The position numbers were made by a program, and so were the translations under genes. Shown here in pieces: positions 28,979 to 38,168 of a DNA stretch of 64,000 nt. The number at the start of each line of letters is the position of its first letter. Position 1 is the first letter of the stretch. The notes below the pieces were generated by a model. The model was given only the letters and a program-made list of their open reading frames with translations. It had not been told where the DNA came from and searched no databases. The DNA is from Brachybacterium phenoliresistens (GTDB taxonomy: Bacteria > Actinomycetota > Actinomycetes > Actinomycetales > Dermabacteraceae): assembly GCF_000576425.1 (NCBI RefSeq), contig NZ_KK069988.1, positions 601,976 through 665,975 on the forward strand, given 5' to 3'.

Positions 28979-29569
28979 TCAGAAGCGGGAGGTGGAGGAT
29001 TCGCGCGCCCGGCGCGCCGCCCGCTCGGCCTCGGCCCAGCGGGACTGGGCGGAGGTGCGGGCCCCGCCGGTGGCATCCAGGCGCACCGGGCCGGGCCCCC
29101 GCCAGAGCTGGGTCAGCGCGATGGCGATGGCATCGGCCGCATCGGCGGGCCGGGGTGCCTCGGAGAGGCCGAGGATCTTCACCAGGACCGTCTGGATCTG
29201 CTTCTTGTCGGCCCGGCCGCTGCCGGTGACGGCGGCCTTCACCTCGGAGGGGGTGTGCATCGCGATCCGGATCCCCCGCTGGGCGGCCAGCAGGATCGCC
29301 ACCCCGGAGACCTGGGCGGTGCCCATCACCGTGGAGGTGTTGTTCTGGCTGAACACCCGCTCGATGGCGACCACGTCGGGCGCATGCTCCTCGAGCTTCG
29401 CCTCGAGGCCGCGGGAGATGGCCAGCAGACGCAGGTCGATCGTGTCCTCGGGCGCGCTGCGGACCACGCCCACGTCCACCAGGCTCGCCCCCCGGCCGCG
29501 GCCGGCGTCCAGGACGCCGTAGCCGCAGCGGGTCAGGCCCGGGTCGACCCCGAGCACGCGCAGGCTCAT
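28979..29569 (-). CDS. ruvC: Holliday junction endonuclease RuvC
   Basis: Resolvase with RNase H-like fold, 196 residues. The acidic catalytic residues are visible: D9 in [15 protein letters not shown]70 in [12 protein letters not shown], and D143/D146 in [12 protein letters not shown]. The C-terminal 35 residues are basic and variable. ATG 29569 lies 40 bases after the yebC stop, and ruvA and ruvB follow. Confidence 0.95.
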   Translation of the reverse strand: MSLRVLGVDPGLTRCGYGVLDAGRGRGASLVDVGVVRSAPEDTIDLRLLAISRGLEAKLEEHAPDVVAIERVFSQNNTSTVMGTAQVSGVAILLAAQRGIRIAMHTPSEVKAAVTGSGRADKKQIQTVLVKILGLSEAPRPADAADAIAIALTQLWRGPGPVRLDATGGARTSAQSRWAEAERAARRARESSTSRF

Positions 29570-29609
29570 CGCGGCCTGCGCGCGCTCGGGGCCGTCCGGG
29601 CGCCGGGGA

Positions 29610-30368
29610 TCATTCGTCGTCGGCCAGCTGGGCGGCGACGTCGTCGGGGATGTCGAGGTTGGAGTAGACGTTCTGGACGTCGTCGCTGTCCTCGAGCGCG
29701 TCGATCAGCCGCAGCACCTTGCGCGCGCCGTCGAGATCGACCTCGGTGCGGATGTTCGGCACGAACTGCGCCTCGGCGCTGTCGTAGTCGATGCCCGCAT
29801 CCTGCAGCGCGGTGCGCACGGCGACCACGTCGGAGGCCTCGGAGATGATCTCGAAGGACTCGCCCTCGTCGTTGATCTCCTCGGCGCCGGCGTCGAGGAC
29901 CACCTCGAGCAGGTCGTCCTCGGTGTGCTCGCCCTTGGGCAGGGACACCACGCCCTTGCGGTTGAACATGTAGGACACCGAGCCGGAGTCCGCCATGTTC
30001 CCGCCGCCGCGGGAGAACGCCAGGCGCACCTCGGAGACGGCGCGGTTCTTGTTGTCGGTCAGGCATTCGACCAGCAGCGCGACGCCGCCGGGGGCGTAGC
30101 CCTCGTACATGAGCGTCTGGTAGTCGACCCCGCCGCCGTCCAGGCCGCCGCCGCGCTTGACGGCGCGCTCGATGTTGTCGTTGGGGACGGAGGTCTTCTT
30201 CGCCTTCTGGATCGCATCGAAGAGGGTCGGGTTGCCGGCCGGGTCGGGGCCGCCCGTGCGCGCCGCCACCTCGATGTTCTTGATCAGCTTGGCGAAGAGC
30301 TTGCCGCGCTTGGCATCGATGGCGGCCTTCTTGTGCTTGGTCGTCGCCCATTTGGAGTGACCCGACAT
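29610..30368 (-). CDS. yebC: YebC/PmpR family regulatory protein
   Basis: YebC/TACO1 family, 252 residues, described elsewhere as a transcriptional regulator or translation factor. The typical start [32 protein letters not shown] is complete, then [12 protein letters not shown], the MYEGYAPGG core and [11 protein letters not shown] 30368 has GAGGAG 6 bases upstream. It lies directly before ruvC, the usual bacterial arrangement. The molecular role in this organism is not shown. Confidence 0.93.
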   Translation of the reverse strand: MSGHSKWATTKHKKAAIDAKRGKLFAKLIKNIEVAARTGGPDPAGNPTLFDAIQKAKKTSVPNDNIERAVKRGGGLDGGGVDYQTLMYEGYAPGGVALLVECLTDNKNRAVSEVRLAFSRGGGNMADSGSVSYMFNRKGVVSLPKGEHTEDDLLEVVLDAGAEEINDEGESFEIISEASDVVAVRTALQDAGIDYDSAEAQFVPNIRTEVDLDGARKVLRLIDALEDSDDVQNVYSNLDIPDDVAAQLADDE

Positions 30369-30445
30369 GTGTCTCCTCGGAAGATCGCTGCGTCCTGCTG
30401 TGCCGGACCATTGTACGGGCCGCGGCGCCAGGGCATGGCAGGCGC

Positions 30446-31717
30446 TCAGGCCGAGGGGGCGTCCGTCCGCACCACGGGCCGGGTCACGGCCGCGATGAGG
30501 CGGCGGTCGGCGGTGATGCGCTCGAGCAGCCGCCGCTCGTGCAGGCGCGTCTTCGCGCTCGGCTTCCCGTGCAGCACTCCGTGGCGGTCCAGGGCCAGGG
30601 CCACCGCCGCGAGGATCAGGTCGCGCATCGCGGTGCGGGCCACGGCCCCGCCGTGCTGCGCGGCCCACTTCTCGGCGCGGCGGCGACGGCGCATCGACAC
30701 CAGCATCTCGACCTCCTGCGGAGCGAACCATCCGGCGCGCCCGTAGGCGGACAGCTGGCGCCGGACGATCCCGTGCTCGCGCCACCGCAGCCAGAGGACC
30801 ATCGCGGCGAGCACCAGGAAGATCGGCACCTGCACGGTGAGGTAGTACTGGAGGAAGCTGCGCAGCGGGTTCTCCGGATCCATGTCCAGCAGGAAGGTCG
30901 CGCCGTTCCACAGGGCGTGCAGGCACATGCCCAGGCTCAGCCCGCCGATCCCGAGCCCGAAGTAGAGCATGAGCGAGCGGCGCTCGGCGGCGATGCCCAG
31001 GCCCAGCCCGCACAGGGCGGTGAAGCACACGTGGGCGAAGGGCGAGAGCAGCCCGCGCAGCAGGAACGTCTGCCAGAAGACGGCGGCCTCCCCGGCGGCC
31101 TGCGCCTCGTGGAAGGAGCGGCCGAAGTAGAGGATGTTCTCGGTGAAGGCGAAGCCCCCGGCGATCAGCGCCGCGTAGACGAGGCCGTCGATCGGCCCGC
31201 CGATGAACCGCCGCCCCCAGCACAGCAGGGCGATCAGCCCGGCGGACTTCGTGGCCTCCTCGACGACCGGCGCCTGGATCACCGCGCCGAGGAACTCCGC
31301 GGTCGCCTGCTGCGAATCCGCCGGGGTGATGAGGAAGGTGAAGGCCCCGCCGATGACGAAGGTCAGGCCCACCGAGCCGGCCGCGCCCCAGATGAAGGCG
31401 TACACCAGCGTGATCCGCGGCTGCGGCGTGTAGCGGTCGATCCACCACACGGCCAGGAACACGATCGCCACCGGCACGAGCGCCGCGGTGAAGGCGACCA
31501 GCGAGGTGCCGAAGCCGAGCGGGCGGATGGTGAAGAAGTAGACGCCGACGAAGACCAGCAGCAGCATCAGGATCGCCACGCCCCAGATGATGCGCGGGAT
31601 CCACCGGTTGGGCTGCTTCACGGGCCCTTCCGCGCCGGCGCCCAGGCGCGCGGGCGCCAGCGGGTCCGTGCGGGGCACGTCGTAGGCGTATCCGCCGCCG
31701 AGGGTGCTCGTGGCCAT
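30446..31717 (-). CDS. PrsW-like intramembrane metalloprotease
   Basis: Predicted membrane protease of the PrsW/CPBP-related group, 423 residues with about nine helices. The active-site motifs are intact: [10 protein letters not shown] (E153/E154), [16 protein letters not shown] and CLHALWN. A cytoplasmic basic C-terminal region (from about 330) is unusual in length. PrsW in Bacillus cleaves an anti-sigma factor; here no anti-sigma gene is adjacent. ATG 31717 has GGAGG 6 bases upstream. In-frame ATG 31756 would add 13 residues. It is placed between an HIT-protein gene and yebC. Confidence 0.85.
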   Translation of the reverse strand: MATSTLGGGYAYDVPRTDPLAPARLGAGAEGPVKQPNRWIPRIIWGVAILMLLLVFVGVYFFTIRPLGFGTSLVAFTAALVPVAIVFLAVWWIDRYTPQPRITLVYAFIWGAAGSVGLTFVIGGAFTFLITPADSQQATAEFLGAVIQAPVVEEATKSAGLIALLCWGRRFIGGPIDGLVYAALIAGGFAFTENILYFGRSFHEAQAAGEAAVFWQTFLLRGLLSPFAHVCFTALCGLGLGIAAERRSLMLYFGLGIGGLSLGMCLHALWNGATFLLDMDPENPLRSFLQYYLTVQVPIFLVLAAMVLWLRWREHGIVRRQLSAYGRAGWFAPQEVEMLVSMRRRRRAEKWAAQHGGAVARTAMRDLILAAVALALDRHGVLHGKPSAKTRLHERRLLERITADRRLIAAVTRPVVRTDAPSA

Positions 31718-31773
31718 CTGATCCTCCGCTGTCGGGTGCCGGAACGGCGCGGTCATCGTAGCAACCGCGCCGG

Positions 31774-32388
31774 TCAGGGCCCGGCCGGGGCGGGCCAGGC
31801 GGCGGCGAGCGCATGCCGCGTGTCCGCCAGCAGGATCGGCAGCGCCTTGGTGCGGCCGATGATCGGCAGGAAGTTCGTATCGCCCATCCACCGCGGCACG
31901 ACGTGCTGGTGCAGGTGGGCGGCGATCCCCGCCCCGGCGACCTCGCCCTGGTTCATGCCCAGGTTGAAGCCCGCCGGGGCGGAGACCTCCCGCACCACCC
32001 GCATGGCGGTGCGGGTGAGCTCGGCGACCTCGTGGACCTCCTCCACCGTGAGATCGGTGTAGTCCGCGACGTGCCGGTAGGGGCACACCATGAGATGGCC
32101 CGTGTTGTACGGGAACAGGTTCAGGATGACGAAGGACTGCTCGCCGCGGTGGACGATCAGGGACTCCTCGTCGGTGCGCGCCGGCGCGAGGCAGAACGGG
32201 CACTGGTGGACGTCGCCCGGGTCGTCGGGCTTCGCCTCCCCGGAGATGTACGCCATCCGATGGGGCGTCCACAGCCGCTGCATCCCGTCGGGCTCGCCGG
32301 CGAAGCCCGCCGGGTCCTCCAGGGGGACGGGCCCGCCGGGTCCCGGTGCGGTGCCCGGCTCCGACCTGCTCGCGCCGCCGTCGCTCAC
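31774..32388 (-). CDS. HIT-domain protein, likely Ap4A phosphorylase
   Basis: Histidine-triad nucleotide enzyme, 204 residues. The triad is [10 protein letters not shown] with H158, H160 and H162; CPFC (63-66) may bind zinc with other residues. [22 protein letters not shown] is typical of the branch whose Mycobacterium member (Rv2613c, also next to thrS) degrades Ap4A by phosphorolysis. The GTG start overlaps the thrS stop by four bases. Aminoacyl-tRNA synthetases make Ap4A as a side product, so coupling to thrS makes sense; this is inference. Confidence 0.88.
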   Translation of the reverse strand: MSDGGASRSEPGTAPGPGGPVPLEDPAGFAGEPDGMQRLWTPHRMAYISGEAKPDDPGDVHQCPFCLAPARTDEESLIVHRGEQSFVILNLFPYNTGHLMVCPYRHVADYTDLTVEEVHEVAELTRTAMRVVREVSAPAGFNLGMNQGEVAGAGIAAHLHQHVVPRWMGDTNFLPIIGRTKALPILLADTRHALAAAWPAPAGP

Positions 32389-34385
32389 ACCTGGACCTTG
32401 TCCTCGATCGCCCGCACGATCCGCTCGACGGCCTCGTCCACGGCGATGCCGTTGTCCTGGCTGCCGTCGCGCAGGCGGAAGGACACCGCCCCCTTCTCCT
32501 GGTCGTCGCCGCCGGCGATGAGCAGGTAGGGCACCTTCTCCTTGGTGTGCGTGCGGATCTTCTTCTGCATCCGGTCGTCGGAGGCGTCGACCTCGACGCG
32601 CACGCCGCGCGCCCGCAGCTTCGAGGCGACCTCCTCGAGGTAGGGCACGTACTCGGCGGCCACGGGGATGCCCACGACCTGCACCGGGGAGAGCCACACC
32701 GGGAACGCCCCGGCGTAGTGCTCCAGCAGCACCCCGAAGAACCGCTCGATGGAGCCGAACAGCGCGCGGTGGATCATCACCGGTCGCTGGCGCGATCCGT
32801 CCGGAGCGGTGTACTCCAGCTCGAACAGCTCCGGCTCGAAGAAGTCGAGCTGGATGGTGGAGAGCTGCCAGGTGCGGCCGATGGCGTCCTTCGCCTGCAC
32901 GGAGATCTTCGGGCCGTAGAACGCGGCGCCGCCCGGATCGGGCACGAGGTCCAGGCCGGAGGCGGTGGCCACCTCCTCGAGGGTGCGGGTCGCCTCCTCC
33001 CAGGTGGCGTCGTCGCCCACGGACTTCTCCGGGTCGCGGGTGGACAGCTCGAGGTAGAAGTCGTCCAGGCCGTAGTCGCGCAGCAGGTCCAGGACGAAGC
33101 CGAGCAGGCTGCCCAGCTCCTCCTTCATCTGCTCCCGGGTGGTGTAGATGTGCGCATCGTCCTGGGTGAAGCCGCGGGCACGGGTCAGGCCGTGGACCAC
33201 GCCGGACTTCTCGTAGCGGTAGACGCTGCCGAACTCGAACAGCCGCAGCGGCAGGTCGCGGTAGGACCGCCCGCGGGAGCGGTAGACGAGGTTGTGCATC
33301 GGGCAGTTCATGGGCTTGAGGTAGTAGTCCTGGCCCTGCTTGGTGACGTTGCCGTCCGCGTCCACCTCCTCGTCCATGTGCATGGGCGGGTACATGCCCT
33401 CGGCGTACCACTCCAGGTGCCGGGAGGTCTCGAAGAGGTTCTTCTTGGTGATGTGCGGGGTCGAGACGAAGGAGTATCCCGCCGCGACGTGCCGGCGGCG
33501 CGAGTAGTCCTCCATCTCCATCTTGATCATGGCGCCCTTGGGGTGGAACACCGGCAGGCCCGAGCCGATCTCGTCGGGGAAGGAGAACAGGTCCAGCTCG
33601 GAGCCCAGGCGGCGGTGGTCGCGGCGCTCCGCCTCGGCGATGCGCTCCTGGTGGGCGCGCAGGTCCTCCTTGCTGGCCCACGCGGTGCCGTAGATGCGCT
33701 GCAGCATCGGGTTCTTCTCGCTGCCGCGCCAGTAGGCGGCGGCGCTGCGGGTGAGGGCGAAGCCGTTGCCGATGAGCCTGGTCGAGGGCAGGTGCGGCCC
33801 GCGGCAGAGGTCGGTCCAGACCACCTCGCCGCCGCGGCGCACGTTGTCGTACATGGTCAGGCCGCCCTCGCCGACCTCGACGCTGGCGCCCTCGCCGGCA
33901 TCGGCCGCCTGGGACTTCAGGCCGATCAGCTCGAGCTTGTACGGCTCGGAGGCCTCCTCGGCGCGGGCCGCCTCGTCGCTGACCTCGCGACGCACGAAGG
34001 CCTGGCCCTCCTTGACGATGCGCCCCATCCGCTTCTCGATCTCCTTGAGATCCTCCGGGGTGAAGGGGGTCTCGACGTCGAAGTCGTAGTAGAAGCCGTC
34101 GGTGATGGGCGGGCCGATGCCCAGCTTCGCGGCCGGGTTGATGGCCTGGACCGCCTGCGCGAGGACGTGCGCGGTGGAGTGGCGCAGGATCGACAGACCG
34201 TCCTCGCTGGTGATCTCGACGCCCTCGACGGTCCAGCCGTCCTCCAGGACCGTGTCGAGGTCCTTCAGCTGTCCGTCCACGCGCAGCGCGATGACGTCCT
34301 TGCGGCCCTCGTAGAGCGCGGTGCCGGTCGTCCCCTCCTCGATGCGCTGCGGGCTGGAGTCGAGGGTGATGGCGATCTGGGGCAC
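32385..34385 (-). CDS. thrS: Threonyl-tRNA synthetase
   Basis: Class II synthetase that charges tRNA-Thr, 666 residues. TGS domain (about 1-65), editing domain with [12 protein letters not shown] and the later FCRGPHLP-like [11 protein letters not shown], catalytic core with [32 protein letters not shown] and the motif-3 [24 protein letters not shown]. The C-terminal anticodon domain starts at about 555. GTG 34385 has AGGAG 9 bases upstream. A minus-strand -10 candidate lies at 34441-34446, inside the end of the kinase gene. Confidence 0.97.
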   Translation of the reverse strand: MPQIAITLDSSPQRIEEGTTGTALYEGRKDVIALRVDGQLKDLDTVLEDGWTVEGVEITSEDGLSILRHSTAHVLAQAVQAINPAAKLGIGPPITDGFYYDFDVETPFTPEDLKEIEKRMGRIVKEGQAFVRREVSDEAARAEEASEPYKLELIGLKSQAADAGEGASVEVGEGGLTMYDNVRRGGEVVWTDLCRGPHLPSTRLIGNGFALTRSAAAYWRGSEKNPMLQRIYGTAWASKEDLRAHQERIAEAERRDHRRLGSELDLFSFPDEIGSGLPVFHPKGAMIKMEMEDYSRRRHVAAGYSFVSTPHITKKNLFETSRHLEWYAEGMYPPMHMDEEVDADGNVTKQGQDYYLKPMNCPMHNLVYRSRGRSYRDLPLRLFEFGSVYRYEKSGVVHGLTRARGFTQDDAHIYTTREQMKEELGSLLGFVLDLLRDYGLDDFYLELSTRDPEKSVGDDATWEEATRTLEEVATASGLDLVPDPGGAAFYGPKISVQAKDAIGRTWQLSTIQLDFFEPELFELEYTAPDGSRQRPVMIHRALFGSIERFFGVLLEHYAGAFPVWLSPVQVVGIPVAAEYVPYLEEVASKLRARGVRVEVDASDDRMQKKIRTHTKEKVPYLLIAGGDDQEKGAVSFRLRDGSQDNGIAVDEAVERIVRAIEDKVQV

Positions 34386-34440
34386 GGCGTGTCTCCTAGG
34401 TTTCGGGGCGAGCCGGCCGACCGTGCCGGCTCCGCTGGTC

Positions 34441-34446
34441 ATCCTA
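34441..34446 (-). promoter_or_regulatory. Possible -10 box for thrS
   Basis: TAGGAT on the minus strand, 55 bases before the thrS start; overlaps the kinase stop codon. No good -35. Confidence 0.4.
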
Positions 34447-35418
34447 TCCGCGACCGGAGGCCGAGCCGGTCGGGTGCCGCCGCCCGCCGGTCCCGGGAGC
34501 AGCTCGCTCCCGCGGCCCCTGCAGGGGCAGGCGGAGCGTGAGGGTGGACCCCTCGCCCTGCCAGGACTCGAGCACGGCGGTGCCGCCGTGGCGTTCGACG
34601 ATCGCGCGCAGCAGCGGCAGGCCCAGCCCGGAGCCCTCGATGCCCCGGGCGGCGCTCCCCCGCCCCAGCTCCTCCCACACCAGGGGCAGCTCCGCGGGGG
34701 CGATCCCCTGTCCGGTGTCGGCGATCTCGAGGATCACCTGGTCCTCTGCGGCCCGGCCGCGCAGTTCGACGGCGTCCCCGGGCCGGGAGTACTTCACCGC
34801 GTTGGACAGGGCGTTGACCAGGACCAGGAACAGCAGGTCCTCGTCACCGGGGATGCAGGGCAGCGGGCGCGGCGCCCGGGGCAGCGCGACGGAGAGCCGT
34901 CGCTCGTCCGCCCCGGGCACCTCGCGGATCGCGGCGACGGCCTCCTCGGCGAGGGCGCTCGGATCGACCTGCGTGAGCTCCAGCGCGGTGTGCTCGACCT
35001 CACCGATCTTGCGCAGGTCCCCGAGCAGGCGCACCAGGCGCTGGGACTGTGCGTCGATGCTCGCGCGCTGGCGGTCGGAGGGCTCGTCGGCGAGCGCGGC
35101 ACGGATGCCCTGCAGAGGGTTCTTCAGCTCATGGTCCAGCCGGGAGAGCAGCCGCCGGCGGCGCTCCGCGTGCTCGCGCAGGATCTCGCGGTGCTCTCGC
35201 TGCGCCCGTCGACGCGCGGCACGCCAGCACACTGCTCCGGGGACGGCCAGCAGCGCGAGCGCCGCGCCGGCGGCGAGGGGGATCCAGGCGAGATCGGTCA
35301 GGAGGTAGACGGGCCCTCCCCCGCCGGTCGTCCACCAGATCAGGCTGGCCGCGGCCCCGAGCAGCGGAGGCCCGACGACCAGGAGCACCGGCAGGGCCCG
35401 CTCCCGGCGGGGGCTCAT
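34444..35418 (-). CDS. Two-component sensor histidine kinase
   Basis: Membrane histidine kinase, 324 residues. Two helices (about 9-28 and 38-62) are separated by a loop of only about ten residues, so there is no room for a normal extracellular sensor domain. It may sense membrane state or a partner. The phosphoacceptor is H96 in [10 protein letters not shown] box [10 protein letters not shown] (201-210), G1 DTGQGI (234-239) and G2 GSGLGLPL (262-269) are intact. The start overlaps the response regulator stop by four bases; last gene of the four-gene operon. Confidence 0.92.
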   Translation of the reverse strand: MSPRRERALPVLLVVGPPLLGAAASLIWWTTGGGGPVYLLTDLAWIPLAAGAALALLAVPGAVCWRAARRRAQREHREILREHAERRRRLLSRLDHELKNPLQGIRAALADEPSDRQRASIDAQSQRLVRLLGDLRKIGEVEHTALELTQVDPSALAEEAVAAIREVPGADERRLSVALPRAPRPLPCIPGDEDLLFLVLVNALSNAVKYSRPGDAVELRGRAAEDQVILEIADTGQGIAPAELPLVWEELGRGSAARGIEGSGLGLPLLRAIVERHGGTAVLESWQGEGSTLTLRLPLQGPRERAAPGTGGRRHPTGSASGRG

Positions 35419-36152
35419 GCCCGCTCCACCGGGTGCACGAAGCGGTAGCCGGCCCCGGGCACGGTCTCGAGGTAGGTCGGCGCGGCCGCATCGTCCCCCA
35501 GCACCCGCCGGATCTCGGCGATGCGGTGGTCCACCGCGCGGGTGGTGACGATCGCATCGAAGCCCCAGACCGTCTGCAGCAGGCGCTCGCGGGGGAAGAC
35601 CTCGTCGGGATGGGACATGAGGAACTCCAGCAGGGCGAAGGCGCGCGGGGTCAGCGGTGCCTCGGCCCCGGCGAGGACCACGCGCCGCGCCGGGCGGTCG
35701 ATGCGCAGCGGACCGGCCCGCAGCGCTCCCGCCGCGCTCAGCGGAGCGGTCCCGCGGGCGGTGCGGCGCAGCACCGCCCGGATCCGTGCGAGCAGCTCAT
35801 GGGGGTCGAAGGGCTTGTTGAGGTAGTCATCGGCCCCCTCGTCCAGGGCTGCCGCCCGCTCGAAGCTCTCCCCCACCTGCGTCAGCAGGATGACGGGCAG
35901 CCAGTCGTGGTCGGCGCGGATCCTCCGCAGCGTCTCGCGGCCGTCCAGCACCGGCATCATGACGTCCAGGATCACGAGGTCCGGCTGCGCGCGACCGATG
36001 CTGCGCAGGGCATCGGCCCCGTCGGCGGCGACGTCGACGCGCAGCCCGCTGCGCTCGAGCACCGGCGGGAGGTGCTCGCGGATGGTCGCGTCGTCGTCCA
36101 CCAGCAGGACGCGGGGTCGTGCCGGGCTCGGCGGGGCCGTCGACGGCGTCAT
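35415..36152 (-). CDS. Response regulator, OmpR/PhoB family
   Basis: DNA-binding response regulator, 245 residues. The receiver domain has the acidic patch at D19-D21, phospho-acceptor D63 (LVILDVMMP), T91 and K113. The C-terminal winged helix (about 150-240) includes PLTPRAFALLEFLMSHPDEVFPRERLLQTVWG. It sits between the OmpA-like gene and its cognate kinase, with four-base overlaps on both sides. The target genes are unknown; the co-transcribed envelope genes are the obvious candidates. Confidence 0.94.
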   Translation of the reverse strand: MTPSTAPPSPARPRVLLVDDDATIREHLPPVLERSGLRVDVAADGADALRSIGRAQPDLVILDVMMPVLDGRETLRRIRADHDWLPVILLTQVGESFERAAALDEGADDYLNKPFDPHELLARIRAVLRRTARGTAPLSAAGALRAGPLRIDRPARRVVLAGAEAPLTPRAFALLEFLMSHPDEVFPRERLLQTVWGFDAIVTTRAVDHRIAEIRRVLGDDAAAPTYLETVPGAGYRFVHPVERA

Positions 36153-36679
36153 CCGTCGTAGCGGATCTCGACGCGACGGTTCTGGGCGCGGCCCGCGGGG
36201 TCGTCCTGTCCGTCGACCTCCTCGGCGGCGACCGGGCGGGTCTCGCCATATCCGGTGACGGTCAGCCGGAGGTCCGGGCGGGAGACGGCGATGGCGTCGG
36301 CCACCGCCCGAGCACGCTCCTCCGAGAGGACCTGGTTGCCGCGCACGTAGGGGACGGAGTCGGTGTGGCCGTCCACGGCGACCTCTGCGCCCTGCGGGAT
36401 CTCGGCGACCAGCTCGCCGATCCTCGCCGCGGCGGGGGCGTCGAGCTCCGCGGAGCCGAAGTCGAAGAGGATGTCCGAGGAGAGCGTGATCTCGGTCCGG
36501 GAGCCCTCGGTGGTGATCGTCTCCAGCGGGGTGATGCTCGGGGCCAGCGGGGTGATCGAGGGGTCGAGCGCCGTGATGCCCGGATCCAGCGGGGTCACGT
36601 CGTCGTCCGCGAGGGCGGTGCCTGCCGGCGCCAGGAGGAGGGCGAGGCCGAGGGCGGCGGAAGCGGTGACGCGCCTCAT
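36149..36679 (-). CDS. OmpA-family peptidoglycan-binding protein
   Basis: Secreted or surface-held protein, 176 residues. A signal peptide (1-24, cleavage near TALA-DDD) is followed by an unusual run of imperfect repeats of the type LDPSIT/LAPSIT (about 28-55). A C-terminal OmpA-like domain (about 65-176) contains DILFDFGSAEL, VDGHTDSVPYVRGNQVLSEERARAVADAI and AQNRRVEIRY, the usual peptidoglycan-binding signature. In a one-membrane bacterium it presumably binds the cell wall from outside. It overlaps both neighbours by four bases. Confidence 0.88.
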   Translation of the reverse strand: MRRVTASAALGLALLLAPAGTALADDDVTPLDPGITALDPSITPLAPSITPLETITTEGSRTEITLSSDILFDFGSAELDAPAAARIGELVAEIPQGAEVAVDGHTDSVPYVRGNQVLSEERARAVADAIAVSRPDLRLTVTGYGETRPVAAEEVDGQDDPAGRAQNRRVEIRYDG

Positions 36680-37305
36680 GAGATGGGCACCCCGCTCGCG
36701 AGGGGAGCGCCGTCCACGAGCAGCACGTCCATGGTGGTGACGTCCTCCGGCGGCGCCGCGAAGGAGGCGTAGGCGTACAGCGTCTGGCCGGGGCGGAACT
36801 TCGCGCCCTGATAGTCGGTCTGCGCCGCGCCGCCTCCGAGCACCTCGTGCTTGTTCAGGTTCACGGTGTCGATCGCGTACGGGTGCCATCCCTGACTGCC
36901 CAGGTAGTCGTAGATCCATCCCTCGGCGTCCGACGTCTCGCTGTGCACGGTGAAGGAGTAGGTGGCCACCAGGGTCCCGCCCTCGCGCCGCAGCCCGTGC
37001 AGGGAGACGGTCATCGTCGCCGTCGGGTCCCCCTCCACGATCGCGGGGACCTCGGCGCTGGCGACGGGCTCCCCCAGCGCGGTCAGATCGACGCCCGCGG
37101 CAGCGGCGTCCTCGTCGACGACCGCGTCCTCGGACGGGGCGCCGGCGGCGCTGCCGGCGGGAGCGGAGGTCCCCGGGGTGCTCTGCTCGTCGGGGCCGAT
37201 GTCCCCGGTGCCGACCTGGCAGCCGGTGAGCATCAGCGCGCCCACCAGGAGGGCACCGCCCACGAGGTGCCGTGCACGGAGGCGAGCTGGGTCGATGGCG
37301 GTCAT
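36676..37305 (-). CDS. Predicted lipoprotein
   Basis: 209 residues. The signal ends in the lipobox LMLTGC, so Cys29 would carry lipid. A Ser/Pro/Ala/Asp linker (about 35-75) leads to a beta-rich domain (about 90-209) with TMTVSLHGLRREGGTLVATYSFTV and FRPGQTLYAYASFAAPPEDVTTMDVLLV. This resembles outer-facing immunoglobulin-like lipoproteins of unknown function. ATG 37305 has GAGGAG 6 bases upstream; the frame is open 20 codons more but without a signal. First gene of lipoprotein-ompA-regulator-kinase and probably the input or target of that system. Confidence 0.82.
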   Translation of the reverse strand: MTAIDPARLRARHLVGGALLVGALMLTGCQVGTGDIGPDEQSTPGTSAPAGSAAGAPSEDAVVDEDAAAAGVDLTALGEPVASAEVPAIVEGDPTATMTVSLHGLRREGGTLVATYSFTVHSETSDAEGWIYDYLGSQGWHPYAIDTVNLNKHEVLGGGAAQTDYQGAKFRPGQTLYAYASFAAPPEDVTTMDVLLVDGAPLASGVPIS

Positions 37306-37488
37306 GACGGTCTCCTCGATCTGTGTCCCGCGGCGGCGCCGCGTCCTGACCTCGACGCTAGCCATGCTCCGTCGCAGCGCTGTCGCGCCCGCGTCTCAGG
37401 TCGACGATACTGCGTCGCGATCCTGCGACAGGGGTGGTCGCCGACATCGCCGAGGCGGACGCCGCCAGCAGGTCGGCCGCGAGGCACC

Positions 37489-37517
37489 TGGACCGATCAG
37501 ACCAGCCGTTCTAAAAT
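37489..37517 (+). promoter_or_regulatory. Promoter of the TetR operon, leaderless
   Basis: TGGACC (37489-37494), 17 bases, then TAAAAT (37512-37517). The ATG of the TetR gene follows 6 bases after the -10 box, so the mRNA should start at or beside the start codon. Confidence 0.65.
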
Positions 37518-37532
37518 CAGTACATGCGTTCT
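37496..37532 (+). promoter_or_regulatory. Direct repeat, candidate TetR operator
   Basis: ATCAG-N6-CGTTCT occurs twice with an exact 20-base period (37496-37512 and 37516-37532). The copies flank the -10 box and the start codon. Eleven of eleven fixed positions match. A bound regulator would cover the transcription start. Confidence 0.45.
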
Positions 37533-38168
37533 GACAGGGCGGAGGCGGGCACCACGGCGGGGCTCCACGGACCGGCGCCGTCGTTCATCGAGACGTCCCG
37601 GCGAGCCCAGCTGATCCAGGCCGCGGTGGTGACGGTGAACGAGGTCGGCTACCACCGGGCGTCCCTGGCGGAGATCGCGAGAAGGGCGCACATCGTCAAG
37701 AGCGCGGTGGCGTACTACTTCGCGTCGAAGGAGGGGCTCCTGCTGGACGTGGTGCAGACGGTGTTCGGCGCTCTCGGAGAGCGCGTGCTGGCGGCGGTGG
37801 ACGGGATCGCGGACCCGGTGGCGCGCCTGCGGGCGTATGCGGAGGCGTACGTCGCGCACGTGGACGAGGAGCGTCATGCGATCGCGGCGGCGGTGGAGAT
37901 CGTCGTCTCGCACCGCACGGCCGACGGCACGCCGCTCTATCTCGTCGAGGACGAGGAGGACTCCGCCCTTTTGCGCAGCATCCTGCGCGAGGGCATCGAC
38001 CAGGGTGCCTTCGCGGCGATGCCGCTCGATGTCGCGACCGGGCTGGCCGAGAGCGTGCTGGATCGCGCGATCACGCTCGTCCAGCGCGACCCCGAGGCGG
38101 AGCTCAGCGCTCTGCGTGCGCACATCGTCCCCTTCCTGTTCCGGGCCGTGGGAGCGCCCGATGGCTGA
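37524..38168 (+). CDS. TetR family transcriptional regulator
   Basis: Repressor-type regulator, 214 residues. Helix-turn-helix at about 28-74: RAQLIQAAVVTVNEVGYHRASLAEIARRAHIVKSAVAYYFASKEGLL. The C-terminal ligand domain is all-helical and not close to a family I can name. The ATG is set by the -10 box 6 bases upstream (no ribosome site needed). It overlaps the next gene by eight bases. Autoregulation is likely because the promoter carries a repeat that spans the start. Divergent from the lipoprotein-OmpA operon. Confidence 0.9.
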   Translation: MRSDRAEAGTTAGLHGPAPSFIETSRRAQLIQAAVVTVNEVGYHRASLAEIARRAHIVKSAVAYYFASKEGLLLDVVQTVFGALGERVLAAVDGIADPVARLRAYAEAYVAHVDEERHAIAAAVEIVVSHRTADGTPLYLVEDEEDSALLRSILREGIDQGAFAAMPLDVATGLAESVLDRAITLVQRDPEAELSALRAHIVPFLFRAVGAPDG

